Made by a program: the position numbers and the translations under genes | NCBI GenBank assembly: GCA_023461275.1 | Contig: JAEYMI010000074.1 | Location: 164,044 to 228,043, forward strand | Source: Actinomycetes bacterium | Lineage (GTDB): Bacteria; Actinomycetota; Actinomycetes; Mycobacteriales; Mycobacteriaceae | DNA: 64,000 nt | Reading direction: 5' to 3' | Notes under the pieces: generated by a model | Told to the model about the DNA's origin: nothing | What the model saw: only the letters and a program-made list of their open reading frames with translations | Database searches by the model: none | In this document: positions 51,561 to 61,126 of the stretch, piece after piece | How the letters are laid out: the number at the start of each line of letters is the position of its first letter | How positions within the stretch are numbered: position 1 is the first letter of the stretch

Positions 51561-52508
51561 ATGACCCAGCGGAACGACCAGCCGGACATCACCGCCGGAT
51601 GTGCCCGACTGGACGACGAAATACGTTGGGCGCAAGAAGAACTCGCCAGCGCCGGAGTGGCATCGGCGCGTGCAGACGCGGAATGGTTGGCGGCGTGGGT
51701 GCTCGACGTTTCACGCGGACGGCTGCTGATGATCGATGAGCTCGAGGGTGACGATCGCGTTCGGTTCCGGGAGGCGGTGGCGCTCCGGTCGCGCCGAATC
51801 CCGTTGCAGCACATCGTCGGACGTGCCGCTTTCGGTCCCGTCGACCTCGCCGTCGGTCCCGGGGTGTTCATCCCGCGGCCGGAAACCGAGTACCTCCTCG
51901 AATGGGCGGTGAACCAGTTCAACGCCGGCGGTGGTGATCCGGCGTCGCCCGGCCCGGTGATCGCGGATCTGTGCAGCGGCAGTGGGGCGCTCGCGATCGG
52001 CCTGGCGGCCCTGCTTCCGGAGGCGCGGGTGGTGGCCGTCGAGAAGTCGCAGGACGCCCTGATCTGGTTGCGGCGCAACATCGCTGAGCAGCCCGACGAC
52101 GTCGCCGACCGGATCACCGTGGTCGCCGCCGATGTGACCGATCCGGTGGCGATGCGAGCTCAGTGCCCATCCCACGCTTTCGATCTCGTGGTGAGCAACC
52201 CGCCCTATGTTCCGACATCGTCGCAGGTGTCCGACGAAGTGCGCCACGATCCGCACTCGGCGGTGTTCGGTGGTGCCGACGGAATGTCGGTGATCATCCC
52301 GATGCTCGATGTGATCGCCGAGATGCTGCGCACCGGCGGACTGGTCGGCATCGAACACGACGACACCACCGCGCCGCTGGTGGTTGATGCACTCACCACT
52401 GCGGGTTTCGACGCCGTGGCGGCCCACACCGATCTGACCGGCAGACCCCGGTTCGTCACCGGACGCATGCGAGTATGGAACGGTGAGCACCGTATTCGAC
52501 TGCAGTGA
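51561..52508 (+). CDS. prmC: Release factor glutamine methyltransferase
   Basis: 315 residues. Rossmann methyltransferase with the SAM motif ADLCSGSGALAIGLA and the catalytic NPPY (VVSNPPYVP). It methylates the GGQ glutamine of RF1 and RF2. The ATG at 51561 is 11 bp after the prfA stop; the surrounding AATGACCCAGCGG is tandemly duplicated, and the first copy is out of frame. Confidence 0.94.
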   Translation: MTQRNDQPDITAGCARLDDEIRWAQEELASAGVASARADAEWLAAWVLDVSRGRLLMIDELEGDDRVRFREAVALRSRRIPLQHIVGRAAFGPVDLAVGPGVFIPRPETEYLLEWAVNQFNAGGGDPASPGPVIADLCSGSGALAIGLAALLPEARVVAVEKSQDALIWLRRNIAEQPDDVADRITVVAADVTDPVAMRAQCPSHAFDLVVSNPPYVPTSSQVSDEVRHDPHSAVFGGADGMSVIIPMLDVIAEMLRTGGLVGIEHDDTTAPLVVDALTTAGFDAVAAHTDLTGRPRFVTGRMRVWNGEHRIRLQ

Positions 52509-53142
52509 CCCCGGAGAACGCTCGACGGGTATCCGTTCGGCCGTCGGCGCGGCCAAGGGTGGCCGCCTCGTGGTGTTGCCGACCGACACGTTGTACGGAA
52601 TCGGTTGCGACGCTTTCGACTCCGACGCGGTGGCAGCGCTGCTGGCCGCGAAGGGCCGCGGCCGCGACATGCCGGTGCCGGTGTTGGTCGGGTCGTGGCA
52701 CACCATCGATGGCCTGGTCCTTTCGGTCTCGCCCGCAGCGCGTGATCTGGTGCAGGCCTTCTGGCCGGGCGGGCTCAGCCTGGTGGTCCAGCAGGCGCCG
52801 TCGCTGGCCTGGGATCTCGGTGATACCGACGGCACGGTGATGCTCCGGATGCCGCTGCACCCGGTGGCCATCGAGTTGTTGCGTGAGGTCGGCCCGATGG
52901 CCGTCTCGAGTGCCAACGTGTCCGGCCGGCCACCGGCGACCACCGTCGACGAGGCGCGCGAGCAGCTCGGTGAAGAGGTCTCGGTGTATCTCGACGGTGG
53001 GCCGGCGGCCCACGCTCAGGCCTCGACGATCGTCGATGTCTCCGGTCCGGTACCGCGGATTCTGCGGGAAGGGGCGATCACCACCGCCGCGGTGGCCGAG
53101 GTACTCGACGTCGATCCCGCAGATCTGCTCGCCACGCGATGA
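52483..53142 (+). CDS. L-threonylcarbamoyladenylate synthase (Sua5/YrdC)
   Basis: 219 residues from a GTG that overlaps prmC by 26 bp. YrdC-fold signatures: LVVLPTDTLYGIGCDA, KGRGRDMPVPVLV, VMLRMPLHP and AVSSANVSGRP. It makes threonylcarbamoyl-AMP from threonine, bicarbonate and ATP for the tRNA t6A37 modification. It occupies the Rv1301 position. Only the short YrdC-type form is present, with no Sua5 C-terminal domain. Confidence 0.92.
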   Translation: MSTVFDCSDPGERSTGIRSAVGAAKGGRLVVLPTDTLYGIGCDAFDSDAVAALLAAKGRGRDMPVPVLVGSWHTIDGLVLSVSPAARDLVQAFWPGGLSLVVQQAPSLAWDLGDTDGTVMLRMPLHPVAIELLREVGPMAVSSANVSGRPPATTVDEAREQLGEEVSVYLDGGPAAHAQASTIVDVSGPVPRILREGAITTAAVAEVLDVDPADLLATR

Positions 53143-53177
53143 CCGGGGCGGACACTGCCCACCCATCCCGACGCTAT

Positions 53178-53192
53178 TGATAATGATTATCA
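53178..53192. promoter_or_regulatory. Fur/Zur-type 7-1-7 operator
   Basis: TGATAATGATTATCA is a perfect 7-1-7 inverted repeat, the core arrangement of Fur-family operators, and resembles actinobacterial Zur boxes. It ends 7 bp before the ATG of the COG0523 gene, so it overlaps the start of transcription or a leaderless start. Repression by Zn-Zur is the most likely reading. Confidence 0.75.
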
Positions 53193-53199
53193 TTAGTAG

Positions 53200-54354
53200 A
53201 TGACCTCAGCCCCTGACACCCGTCTGCCCGTCACCGTTCTCTCTGGATTCCTCGGCGCAGGTAAGACCACCCTGCTCAACAACATCCTGGCCAACCGCGA
53301 GGGTCGCCGGGTGGCGGTCATCGTCAACGACATGAGCGAGATCAACATCGACGCCGCGCTCATCGACGGACCCCTCGGCGCCGCCCATCTCGACCGCACC
53401 GAGGAGAAACTGGTCGAACTCACCAACGGATGCATCTGCTGCACCTTGCGCGAGGATCTGATCGAGGCGGTCGGAAAGTTGGCCGCCGAACACCGTTTCG
53501 ACTACCTGGTGATCGAGTCCACCGGCATCTCCGAGCCGATGCCGGTGGCCGCATCCTTTGATTGGGAATTCGAGGACGGATCGTCGCTGTCGACGCAAGC
53601 GCGGCTGGACACCATGGTGACCGTTGTCGATACCACCACCTTCATCGACGAGATCGGCCGCGGCCAGCGGCTTGCCGACCGGGACCTGCAGGCCGGTGTC
53701 GGTGACGAGCGTTGCGTGTCTGATCTGCTGGTCGATCAAGTTGAGTTCGCCGATGTGCTCGTGCTCAGCAAAACCGATCTGGCGAGTGACATCAGTGTCG
53801 GAACAACCGAATCCATGGTTCGCAAACTCAATCCCACCGCGCGAATCATCCGCGCGGTCGGCGGCGACGTCGCACTCGATCAGCTGCTGGGAACCGGGTT
53901 GTTCGATCTTCATGCCGCCCAACAACTGCCGGGCTGGGACGACGAACTCGCGGGCGGGCATACGCCTGAGACCGACGAATACCGGATCAGCAGCACGGTC
54001 TTTCGCTCGAGTCGTCCGTTTCATCCGCAGCGGCTCGCCGCTGCCCTCTCGCAACTGCGCAATGTGGTGCGCAGCAAAGGATTCTGCTGGATCGCCTCCC
54101 GGCCCAACCTGGTCGCCGTCTGGTCGCAGGCCGGTCCCAATCTCACCATCGAACCGGCAGCGCGCTGGGACGCCACCGACATCGACCCCGGTCAGGAGAT
54201 CGTGCTGATCGGCATCGATCTGGACAAGACGCTCACCCGCGCCACCTTGCGCGCGGCGCTGCTCACCGACGCCGAATTCGCACTGGGGGAACGGGGCTGG
54301 CTGAACCTGCCCGACCCCTTCGACAGCTGGGATGCGCCACACGCTCACCCGTGA
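53200..54354 (+). CDS. COG0523 (CobW-like) GTPase metallochaperone, probably zinc-responsive
   Basis: 384 residues. G3E GTPase with Walker A SGFLGAGKTT, the metal site CICC (GCICCTLREDL), the ESTGISEP switch and a SKTDLA guanine motif. The CobW C-terminal domain follows. The family delivers metal ions to target proteins; members preceded by Zur boxes act in zinc shortage. The gene has such a box directly at its start. There is no long His tract. Confidence 0.87.
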   Translation: MTSAPDTRLPVTVLSGFLGAGKTTLLNNILANREGRRVAVIVNDMSEINIDAALIDGPLGAAHLDRTEEKLVELTNGCICCTLREDLIEAVGKLAAEHRFDYLVIESTGISEPMPVAASFDWEFEDGSSLSTQARLDTMVTVVDTTTFIDEIGRGQRLADRDLQAGVGDERCVSDLLVDQVEFADVLVLSKTDLASDISVGTTESMVRKLNPTARIIRAVGGDVALDQLLGTGLFDLHAAQQLPGWDDELAGGHTPETDEYRISSTVFRSSRPFHPQRLAAALSQLRNVVRSKGFCWIASRPNLVAVWSQAGPNLTIEPAARWDATDIDPGQEIVLIGIDLDKTLTRATLRAALLTDAEFALGERGWLNLPDPFDSWDAPHAHP

Positions 54355-54388
54355 CTGTGGGAACTTCTCGACCGGTAGCCTTGGCCGG

Positions 54389-55630
54389 GTGTTCGATTCC
54401 GTACCGGTACTCGCTTACCGCCCCGAGATGATCGCGTTGCCGGTCGCCGGGGGCGGGGGAGCCGGCGTTCCGCTACGCGAGTTGCTGCTGGTGGGATTGA
54501 CCGCCGCGGCGGTGACCTACCTGTTGACCTCAGCGGTGCGGGTGCTGGCCATCCGGGTGGGCGCCGTGGCGGTTCCGCGCGAACGTGACGTGCACGTGAT
54601 CCCGACGCCCCGGATGGGTGGCGTCGGGATGTTCGTCGGGGTTGTCGCCGCGATCGCGCTCGCGTCGAACCTGCCTGCCCTGACCCGTGGCTTCGCCTAC
54701 ACCAGCGACATGAACGCGGTGATCGTGTCGGGAGCGGTGATCGTGGCGGTGGGGATCATCGACGACCGGTGGGGTCTCGACGCGCTCACGAAGTTCGTCG
54801 GTCAGCTCACCGCCGCCGGGGTGCTGGTGATCATGGGTGTCAGCTGGTACCTGCTCTATATCCCCTTCGGTGACATCGACACCGTGGTGCTCGACCCGCT
54901 GCAGGCCGGACTGCTCACGGTGGCGGTTACGGTCGCGACCATCAACGCGGTCAACTTCGTCGACGGTCTCGACGGCCTGGCCGCCGGGCTGGGGTTGATC
55001 TCGGCGTCGGCGATCTGCCTGTTCTCGCTGGGACTGCTGCACGACCAGGGTGGCGACGTCAGCTACTACCCGCCGGCGCTGATCTCGGTGGTGCTGGCCG
55101 GGGCCTGCCTGGGGTTCCTGCCGCACAACTTCTCCCCGGCGCGGATCTTCATGGGGGACTCCGGCGCCATGCTGATCGGGCTGATGCTGGCCGCGGCGTC
55201 GACGAGCGCCTCGGGCCGTATCGCGATGAACGCCTACGGCCCGGCCGACATCTTCACGCTGCTCTCACCGTTGTTCCTGGTCGCGGCGGTGGTCTTCGTG
55301 CCGATGCTCGACATGCTGCTGGCCGTGATCCGACGGACCCGGGCGGGCGTCGGGTTCTACACGCCGGACAAGATGCACCTGCACCATCGGCTGCTCGAGC
55401 TCGGGCACTCACAGCGCCGAGTGGCGCTCATCATCTATCTCTGGGTGGGTGTACTGGCGTTCTCGGCGGCGGCCAGTACGCTGTTCCCGATCTCGGTGGT
55501 CGCGCCGATCTTCGGCGGTGGATTGATCGTGGCGATGCTGGTGACGATGGCGCCGCGTCTGCAGCGTGAGCTGGCCGGCGTCCGAACCAGCGGCCGTGGC
55601 GAGTTGCCGGCGAAGCACGAGAGCGACTGA
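54389..55630 (+). CDS. wecA: Undecaprenyl-phosphate GlcNAc-1-phosphate transferase (WecA/Rfe)
   Basis: 413 residues from a GTG; an ATG at 54428 is the alternative. A polytopic membrane protein of about 11 helices with MraY/WecA motifs: PRERDVHVIPTPRMGG, GIIDDRWGLD, NAVNFVDGLDGLAAG, FMGDSGAML and DKMHLHHRLL. It transfers GlcNAc-1-P to decaprenyl phosphate, starting the arabinogalactan linkage unit. It holds the Rv1302 position before the ATP synthase genes. Confidence 0.93.
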   Translation: MFDSVPVLAYRPEMIALPVAGGGGAGVPLRELLLVGLTAAAVTYLLTSAVRVLAIRVGAVAVPRERDVHVIPTPRMGGVGMFVGVVAAIALASNLPALTRGFAYTSDMNAVIVSGAVIVAVGIIDDRWGLDALTKFVGQLTAAGVLVIMGVSWYLLYIPFGDIDTVVLDPLQAGLLTVAVTVATINAVNFVDGLDGLAAGLGLISASAICLFSLGLLHDQGGDVSYYPPALISVVLAGACLGFLPHNFSPARIFMGDSGAMLIGLMLAAASTSASGRIAMNAYGPADIFTLLSPLFLVAAVVFVPMLDMLLAVIRRTRAGVGFYTPDKMHLHHRLLELGHSQRRVALIIYLWVGVLAFSAAASTLFPISVVAPIFGGGLIVAMLVTMAPRLQRELAGVRTSGRGELPAKHESD

Positions 55631-55944
55631 GCGTTCGGTCACGCCGGGCTCCTTGGTAAGGGGACGGTAAAAGATCGTGTACTATCCCTCGTAGTAGGAG
55701 TTTCGACGCACTCCGTCCGCCGGGTCCCTCCACCGGATCCACCGCCGGGCGGGATGCGCACGACAACTCCACCACCCTGGCTCAACCGAGCTGGCATACC
55801 CCCCGGTGGGAACGCCGGAACGTGTTGGTAGGGTCACAGAGAACCGCGAGCTTACGCCCAACGACCCCGGTCGTTGAACGCACGCGCGTACACCTGTGCA
55901 CGGGGGAGCGTAAGTGAACGAGATGGGCGAGGAGAGGCGCGAGA
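55631..55944 (+). promoter_or_regulatory. Upstream region of the ATP synthase operon
   Basis: 314 bp without a gene. TACTAT at 55680-55685 is a good -10 element; a matching TTGGTA lies 21 bp upstream, longer than ideal. A promoter here would give a leader of about 250 nt with GC-rich repeats. A ribosome site GGAGAGG precedes atpI. Confidence 0.45.
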
Positions 55945-56358
55945 ATGACTGCTGCACCTGAATCTGCCCCCGTTTATTACCCCGCCGCACCCACCGATCT
56001 GCGTCGTCCGGCGATCATCGCCGCGATTCCGACACTGATCATCGGGGGCGTCGCGATCTATCTCGGCCATCCGCTCTTCGCGATTTTCTTCCTGCTGGGG
56101 GTCATCGCGGTGTTCGTCAACGCCAAGGTGGTCATCCGGTCTGTGGAAGCCATTGCCTCCGAAGACAATCCGCGCAAGAAACTTCTCGCCGTCAATTCCG
56201 CGGCCCGCCTGGGTGCCATCACGGTGCTCGCGCTGGCCGCAGCCATTCTGGTCCGCCCCGAGGGGTTGGGCGTCATGTTCGGACTCGCCGTCGGCCAGGT
56301 GGTACTGGTTCTCAACACGGTGATTCCGGTGATGAAAGGACTTCGTAAGCAGCTATGA
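55945..56358 (+). CDS. atpI: ATP synthase protein I
   Basis: 137 residues, with about four hydrophobic helices (IIAAIPTLIIGGVAIYLG, LFAIFFLLGVIAVFVNA and two more). It holds the Rv1303 position before atpB, with which it overlaps by ATGA. AtpI proteins help assemble the c-ring and may aid ion homeostasis. Confidence 0.8.
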   Translation: MTAAPESAPVYYPAAPTDLRRPAIIAAIPTLIIGGVAIYLGHPLFAIFFLLGVIAVFVNAKVVIRSVEAIASEDNPRKKLLAVNSAARLGAITVLALAAAILVRPEGLGVMFGLAVGQVVLVLNTVIPVMKGLRKQL

Positions 56359-57107
56359 CGCAGACGTCTTACCTGGCTGAGGCCGCCATTGAGGTCGGTC
56401 ATCACCAGCAGGCCAAGTTCCTCGGTCTTACCTGGAACATCGACACCATCGTCGCAGCCGCGATCGCCGCGGTCATCGTCATCGCCCTGGCGTTCTTCGT
56501 GAAGGCCAAGATCACCTCCGGCAAGCCGAACACCGTGCAGCTCTACTTCGAGGTCCTCACGGTGCAGATGCGCAGCCAGATCGAGAACTCGATCGGCATG
56601 AAGATCGCGCCGTTCGTGCTTCCGCTGGCCGTCACGCTGTTCACCTACATCCTGATCGTGAACTGGTTCTCGGTGCTGCCGGTGCAGTACGGCACGGCCG
56701 AGGGCACCACGCACGAGATCATCAAGCCGGCCTCCGGTGACGCCAACTTCACCTACGCCCTGGCGATTTTCGTCTTCGTTTGGTATCACGCTGCCGGCAT
56801 GGGACGACGCGGCGTCTTCGGTCACCTCGGCAAGCTGGTCAAGGGTCACGCCATCGGCCTGGCCCCGATCAACATCATCGAAGAGATCGCCAAGCCGCTC
56901 TCGCTGTCACTCCGACTTTTCGGCAACTTGTTCGCCGGCGGTGTGATGGTGGCGCTGATCGCGCTCTTCCCGGCCTACATCATGTGGGCGCCCAACGCGA
57001 TCTGGAAGTCCTTCGACATGTTCATCGGACTCATCCAGGCCTTCATCTTCGCCCTGCTGACGATCCTGTACTTCAGCCAGGCGATGGAAACCGATGACCA
57101 TCACTGA
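56355..57107 (+). CDS. atpB: ATP synthase Fo subunit a
   Basis: 250 residues, polytopic. The essential Arg is in LSLSLRLFGNLFAGG, which forms the proton half-channel interface with the c-ring. Start overlaps atpI. Confidence 0.96.
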   Translation: MTQTSYLAEAAIEVGHHQQAKFLGLTWNIDTIVAAAIAAVIVIALAFFVKAKITSGKPNTVQLYFEVLTVQMRSQIENSIGMKIAPFVLPLAVTLFTYILIVNWFSVLPVQYGTAEGTTHEIIKPASGDANFTYALAIFVFVWYHAAGMGRRGVFGHLGKLVKGHAIGLAPINIIEEIAKPLSLSLRLFGNLFAGGVMVALIALFPAYIMWAPNAIWKSFDMFIGLIQAFIFALLTILYFSQAMETDDHH

Positions 57108-57211
57108 CCACCTTTAGTTTCCCAGCATGACCCCTCCGGTCGGCACCGCCGCCGGAGAACCCCAAGACCTGGCGGTAAGAAGCCAGTATCACCCGAAAGG
57201 AAATGTTCTCC

Positions 57212-57472
57212 ATGGATCCCAATCTGATCGGTATGGGCGCGTTGATCGGCGGCGGCCTCATCATGGGCGGCGGCGCGATTGGTGCCGGTATCGGTGACGG
57301 TATCGCCGGTTCGCAGCTGATCGCGGGTATCGCGCGTCAGCCGGAGGCTCAGGGACGTCTGTTCACCCCGTTCTTCATCACCGTCGGTCTGGTCGAGGCC
57401 GCGTACTTCATCAACCTCGCGTTCATGGCTCTCTTCGTGTTCGCGACCCCGATCGAGGGTGTCAAGAGCTGA
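57212..57472 (+). CDS. atpE: ATP synthase Fo subunit c
   Basis: 86 residues in two helices joined by the RQPEAQGR loop. Glu62 (GLVEAAYFIN) is the proton carrier. Asp29, Ala64 and Ile67 correspond to the mycobacterial positions known to affect bedaquiline binding, so the site appears conserved. The ATG at 57212 has AAAGGAA at 9 nt; an ATG at 57203 is too close to that site. Confidence 0.97.
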   Translation: MDPNLIGMGALIGGGLIMGGGAIGAGIGDGIAGSQLIAGIARQPEAQGRLFTPFFITVGLVEAAYFINLAFMALFVFATPIEGVKS

Positions 57473-57524
57473 TTGACCTGCTCGATAATTCGACCGGGTT
57501 CATCCGAACAGGGGTAGTTACACA

Positions 57525-57992
57525 ATGAATCTCGCCGCAGAGAACTTCCTCATACCGAACGGCACGCTCTTGGCGTGCTTGTTGATCTTCGTCATCGTCC
57601 TGATCGTCATCCGGACAATGGTGGTTCCGCCCATCCTCAAGGTGCTCGACGAGCGTGACGCGAGGGTGGCGCAGACGGTCGAGGACAACAAGTCTGCAGC
57701 GGCGAGCTATTCCGACGCCGAGACCGAGTACCGCGCCGCACTCAAGGAAGCCCGTGGCTCGGCCACCGGCATTCGCGATGAGGCGCGGGCCAAGGGCAAC
57801 GCGGAGCTGGCCGAGGCGAAGCGGCGCGCGACCGAGGAGTCCGACGCCGCTCTCGCCGAAACCACCACCGCGCTCAAGGAAGAGGGTGACAAGGCGTCCG
57901 AGCAGGCTCGCAAGGACGTCGCCCGGTTGTCCTCGGAACTGGCAGGCAAGGTACTCGGCAACGACGTCGCAACGACGGGGACGGTGAAGTAG
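57525..57992 (+). CDS. atpF: ATP synthase Fo subunit b
   Basis: 155 residues. One N-terminal membrane helix (LLACLLIFVIVLIVIRTMVV) is followed by a long charged Ala/Glu/Lys coiled coil, as in b-type stator stalks. It pairs with the b' domain of the following fusion protein. Confidence 0.94.
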   Translation: MNLAAENFLIPNGTLLACLLIFVIVLIVIRTMVVPPILKVLDERDARVAQTVEDNKSAAASYSDAETEYRAALKEARGSATGIRDEARAKGNAELAEAKRRATEESDAALAETTTALKEEGDKASEQARKDVARLSSELAGKVLGNDVATTGTVK

Positions 57993-57996
57993 ACCA

Positions 57997-59343
57997 GTGG
58001 ATATTTTCATCGGACAGCTGATCGGCTTCGCCGTCATCGTCGCGCTGTTCTGGAAGTACGTTCTTCCGCCATTGCGTAAGGCAGTGGTCACCCAGCAGGA
58101 GGCGATCGGCACGCAGCTCGTCGAGAGCGAAGCGGCCAAGAACCGTGTCGTCGACGCCAAGGCGGCCCACGATCGGGCGATCACCAACGCCAAGGCCGAA
58201 GCAGAGGAACTGCACCGCGGTGCGCTCGCCGATGCCGAGGCCATCACCTCCGACATCAGGGCCCAGGCCGATGCCGAGGTGCGCCGCATCAGCGAACACG
58301 GCAAGTCGCAAACCGACCTGGTTCGCTCCAACCTGGTGCGCACCCTGCGCACCGACCTCGGCCTGGCCGCGGTCGACGGAGCGGGCAAGATCGTCCGCGA
58401 TCACCTCGCCGATCCGGCCAACCAGTCCTCGACGGTCGATCAGGCCATCGAAGACCTGGAGTCGATGGTCGCCGGAGGCTCGGATGTGGTTGCCCACAGC
58501 GCCGACCTCGTCGGACTGCATTCGATGCGTGCCGCCAGCCGGGACGCCGCTCTCAAGGTTGCATCCGACTTCGATTCGGCCGCGCAGTCTCTCGACTCCG
58601 CCACACTGAACGAGGCGGCCGACGAGCTGGTCCAGGTCATCGAGTTCTTGAACGAGCACCCGGTGCTGCGCAAGAAGCTCTCTGAGGTGGCCGACGACAC
58701 GACTCCCAAGGAGGCGTCGGTACGCCGGCTGTTCGAGAACAAGGTGTCACCGGTTGTGCTGACGATTCTGGTCAGCGCCGCCACCGGCCGCTGGTCCTCG
58801 ACTCCCGATTTCGTCGCGGGCTTGCGTCGTCAGGCAGCGCTGGTCGTGCTCACCGCCGCGGAGCGGGAAGGCACCATCGACCAGGTCGAGGACGACCTGT
58901 TCCGGGTGAGCCGTCTGCTCGAGGCCAATCCGTACCTGTCGACGCTGCTCGGTGATCACACCGTGTCGGCCGACAAGCGCGTGGAGTTGCTCAAGAAGGT
59001 CGTCGGAGACAGCCTGTCGACGCACAGCTGGTATCTGGTCACCCATCTGATCCGCATCTACCGCGGACACTCGCTCGACATCGCCGCGGACAATCTCGCC
59101 GAACTCGCTGCGGCGCGACGCGGGGAGTCGGTGGCCCACGTGGTCTCGGCTGCACCGATCACCGACGATCAGACGTCGCGTCTGGCCGCCGTACTCGGCA
59201 GAATCTACGGCCGCCAGATCTCGGTGCAGACCGAGGTCGACGAATCTCTGCTGGGCGGACTGCGTATCGGAGTCGGTGACGAGGTCATCGACGCCGACGT
59301 CGCGACCCGTCTGGCCAAGGCGACGCAGACCTTACCGAACTGA
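57997..59343 (+). CDS. atpH: ATP synthase b'-delta fusion subunit
   Basis: 448 residues from a GTG. Residues 1-160 are a b-type subunit (membrane helix IGQLIGFAVIVALFWKYVL and a coiled coil); residues about 170-448 are the delta (OSCP) subunit with the C-terminal GGLRIGVGDEVIDAD motif. The fusion is characteristic of mycobacteria and relatives (Rv1307). Confidence 0.95.
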   Translation: MDIFIGQLIGFAVIVALFWKYVLPPLRKAVVTQQEAIGTQLVESEAAKNRVVDAKAAHDRAITNAKAEAEELHRGALADAEAITSDIRAQADAEVRRISEHGKSQTDLVRSNLVRTLRTDLGLAAVDGAGKIVRDHLADPANQSSTVDQAIEDLESMVAGGSDVVAHSADLVGLHSMRAASRDAALKVASDFDSAAQSLDSATLNEAADELVQVIEFLNEHPVLRKKLSEVADDTTPKEASVRRLFENKVSPVVLTILVSAATGRWSSTPDFVAGLRRQAALVVLTAAEREGTIDQVEDDLFRVSRLLEANPYLSTLLGDHTVSADKRVELLKKVVGDSLSTHSWYLVTHLIRIYRGHSLDIAADNLAELAAARRGESVAHVVSAAPITDDQTSRLAAVLGRIYGRQISVQTEVDESLLGGLRIGVGDEVIDADVATRLAKATQTLPN

Positions 59344-59451
59344 CCTGCGACACCGACCGGCCGTCCGCGGCGCACAATTGAACCAAGACAGACCACTGAC
59401 CCGACACGCCGGCTGTACGCCAGCCGCACACAGCAAGAAAGACGAGAACCC

Positions 59452-61080
59452 ATGGCGGAGTTGACGATCTCAGCAGACGAGATTAAGGGAGCGATCGAGC
59501 AGTACGTCTCGTCGTTCGAGGCCGACGCCTCCCGCGAGGAGGTGGGCACCATCACCGACACCGCGGACGGCATCGCGCACGTCAGCGGCCTGCCGGGCGC
59601 GATGGCCAACGAGCTGTTGCAGTTCGCCGACGGTGTGCTCGGCGTGGCGCTCAACCTCGACGAGGACGAGATCGGTGCGGTCATCCTCGGTGACTACGAG
59701 TCGCTCGAAGAAGGCCAGCAGGTCGCGCGTACCGGCGAGGTCCTCTCGGTTCCCGTCGGTGACAAGTTCCTCGGTCGCGTCGTCGATCCGCTCGGCGCAC
59801 CGATCGACGGACTCGGTGACATCGAGGCCGAGGAGCAGCGTGTTCTCGAGCTGCAGGCGGCCACCGTGCTCGAGCGTCAGCCCGTCGAGGAGTCGCTGGC
59901 CACCGGCATCAAGGCCATCGACGCGATGACCGCGATCGGCCGCGGACAGCGTCAGCTCGTCATCGGTGACCGCAAGACCGGCAAGACCGCGGTCTGCATC
60001 GACGCCATCCTGAACCAGAAGGCCAACTGGGAGTCCGGCGACCCGAGCAAGCAGGTGCGCTGCATCTACGTCGCCATCGGCCAGAAGGGTTCCACCATCG
60101 CCGGCGTGAAGACCGCGCTCGACGAGGCCGGCGCGATGGAGTACACCACCATCGTCGCCGCTCCGGCGTCGGATTCGGCGGGCTTCAAGTGGCTGGCCCC
60201 CTACACCGGCTCGGCCATCGGTCAGCACTGGATGTACCAGGGCAAGCATGTCCTGATCGTGTTCGACGACCTGACCAAGCAGGCCGAGGCCTACCGCGCC
60301 ATCTCGCTGCTGCTGCGTCGTCCGCCGGGCCGCGAGGCATACCCCGGTGACGTCTTCTATTTGCACTCCCGTCTGCTGGAGCGTTGCGCAAAGCTCTCCG
60401 ACGAGCTCGGCGGCGGTTCGATGACCGGTCTGCCGATCATCGAGACCAAGGCCAACGACGTCTCGGCGTTCATCCCGACCAACGTCATCTCGATCACCGA
60501 CGGTCAGGTCTTCCTCGAGTCCGACCTGTTCAACAAGGGCGTCCGCCCGGCGATCAACGTCGGTACCTCGGTGTCCCGCGTCGGTGGCGCAGCGCAGACC
60601 AAGGGCCTCAAGAAGGTCTCCGGTTCGCTGCGTCTGGAGCTCGCGCAGTTCCGCGAGCTGGAAGCCTTCGCGGCCTTCGCCTCTGACCTCGACGACGCGT
60701 CGAAGGCACAGCTCGAGCGTGGCGCCCGCTGGGTCGAGATGCTCAAGCAGGACCAGTTCAGCCCGTACTCGGTCGAGGACGAGATCGTCTCGATCTACCT
60801 GTGCGGACAGGGTCACTACGACTCGGTCCCGGTCAATGACATCCGCAACTTCGAGACGCAGCTGCTCAGCCACCTGCACCACAATGCGACCGGTGTCTAC
60901 GACTCGATCGCCGGTGGCAAGGCGCTCTCCGACGATCAGGCAGAGGCCCTCGTGGACGAGACCAACCGCTTCAAGAACAGCTACCTCACCCACGACGGCA
61001 AGCGCGTCGTGAACGAGCCCGACGCCGCGGCCATGGATTCCGAGGACGTCGAAAAAGAAGAGATCAAGATCCGGAAGTGA
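59452..61080 (+). CDS. atpA: ATP synthase F1 subunit alpha
   Basis: 542 residues. P-loop GDRKTGKTAV, the PAINVGTSVSRVGG stretch, and an extended acidic/charged C-terminus (SEDVEKEEIKIRK). Mycobacterial alpha has such a tail, and it restrains ATP hydrolysis there. The same role here is inferred. Confidence 0.97.
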   Translation: MAELTISADEIKGAIEQYVSSFEADASREEVGTITDTADGIAHVSGLPGAMANELLQFADGVLGVALNLDEDEIGAVILGDYESLEEGQQVARTGEVLSVPVGDKFLGRVVDPLGAPIDGLGDIEAEEQRVLELQAATVLERQPVEESLATGIKAIDAMTAIGRGQRQLVIGDRKTGKTAVCIDAILNQKANWESGDPSKQVRCIYVAIGQKGSTIAGVKTALDEAGAMEYTTIVAAPASDSAGFKWLAPYTGSAIGQHWMYQGKHVLIVFDDLTKQAEAYRAISLLLRRPPGREAYPGDVFYLHSRLLERCAKLSDELGGGSMTGLPIIETKANDVSAFIPTNVISITDGQVFLESDLFNKGVRPAINVGTSVSRVGGAAQTKGLKKVSGSLRLELAQFRELEAFAAFASDLDDASKAQLERGARWVEMLKQDQFSPYSVEDEIVSIYLCGQGHYDSVPVNDIRNFETQLLSHLHHNATGVYDSIAGGKALSDDQAEALVDETNRFKNSYLTHDGKRVVNEPDAAAMDSEDVEKEEIKIRK

Positions 61081-61126
61081 TCGGTGACGTGTTCGTACCT
61101 GCGATGCAAGGAAGGGGTGTGATCTG

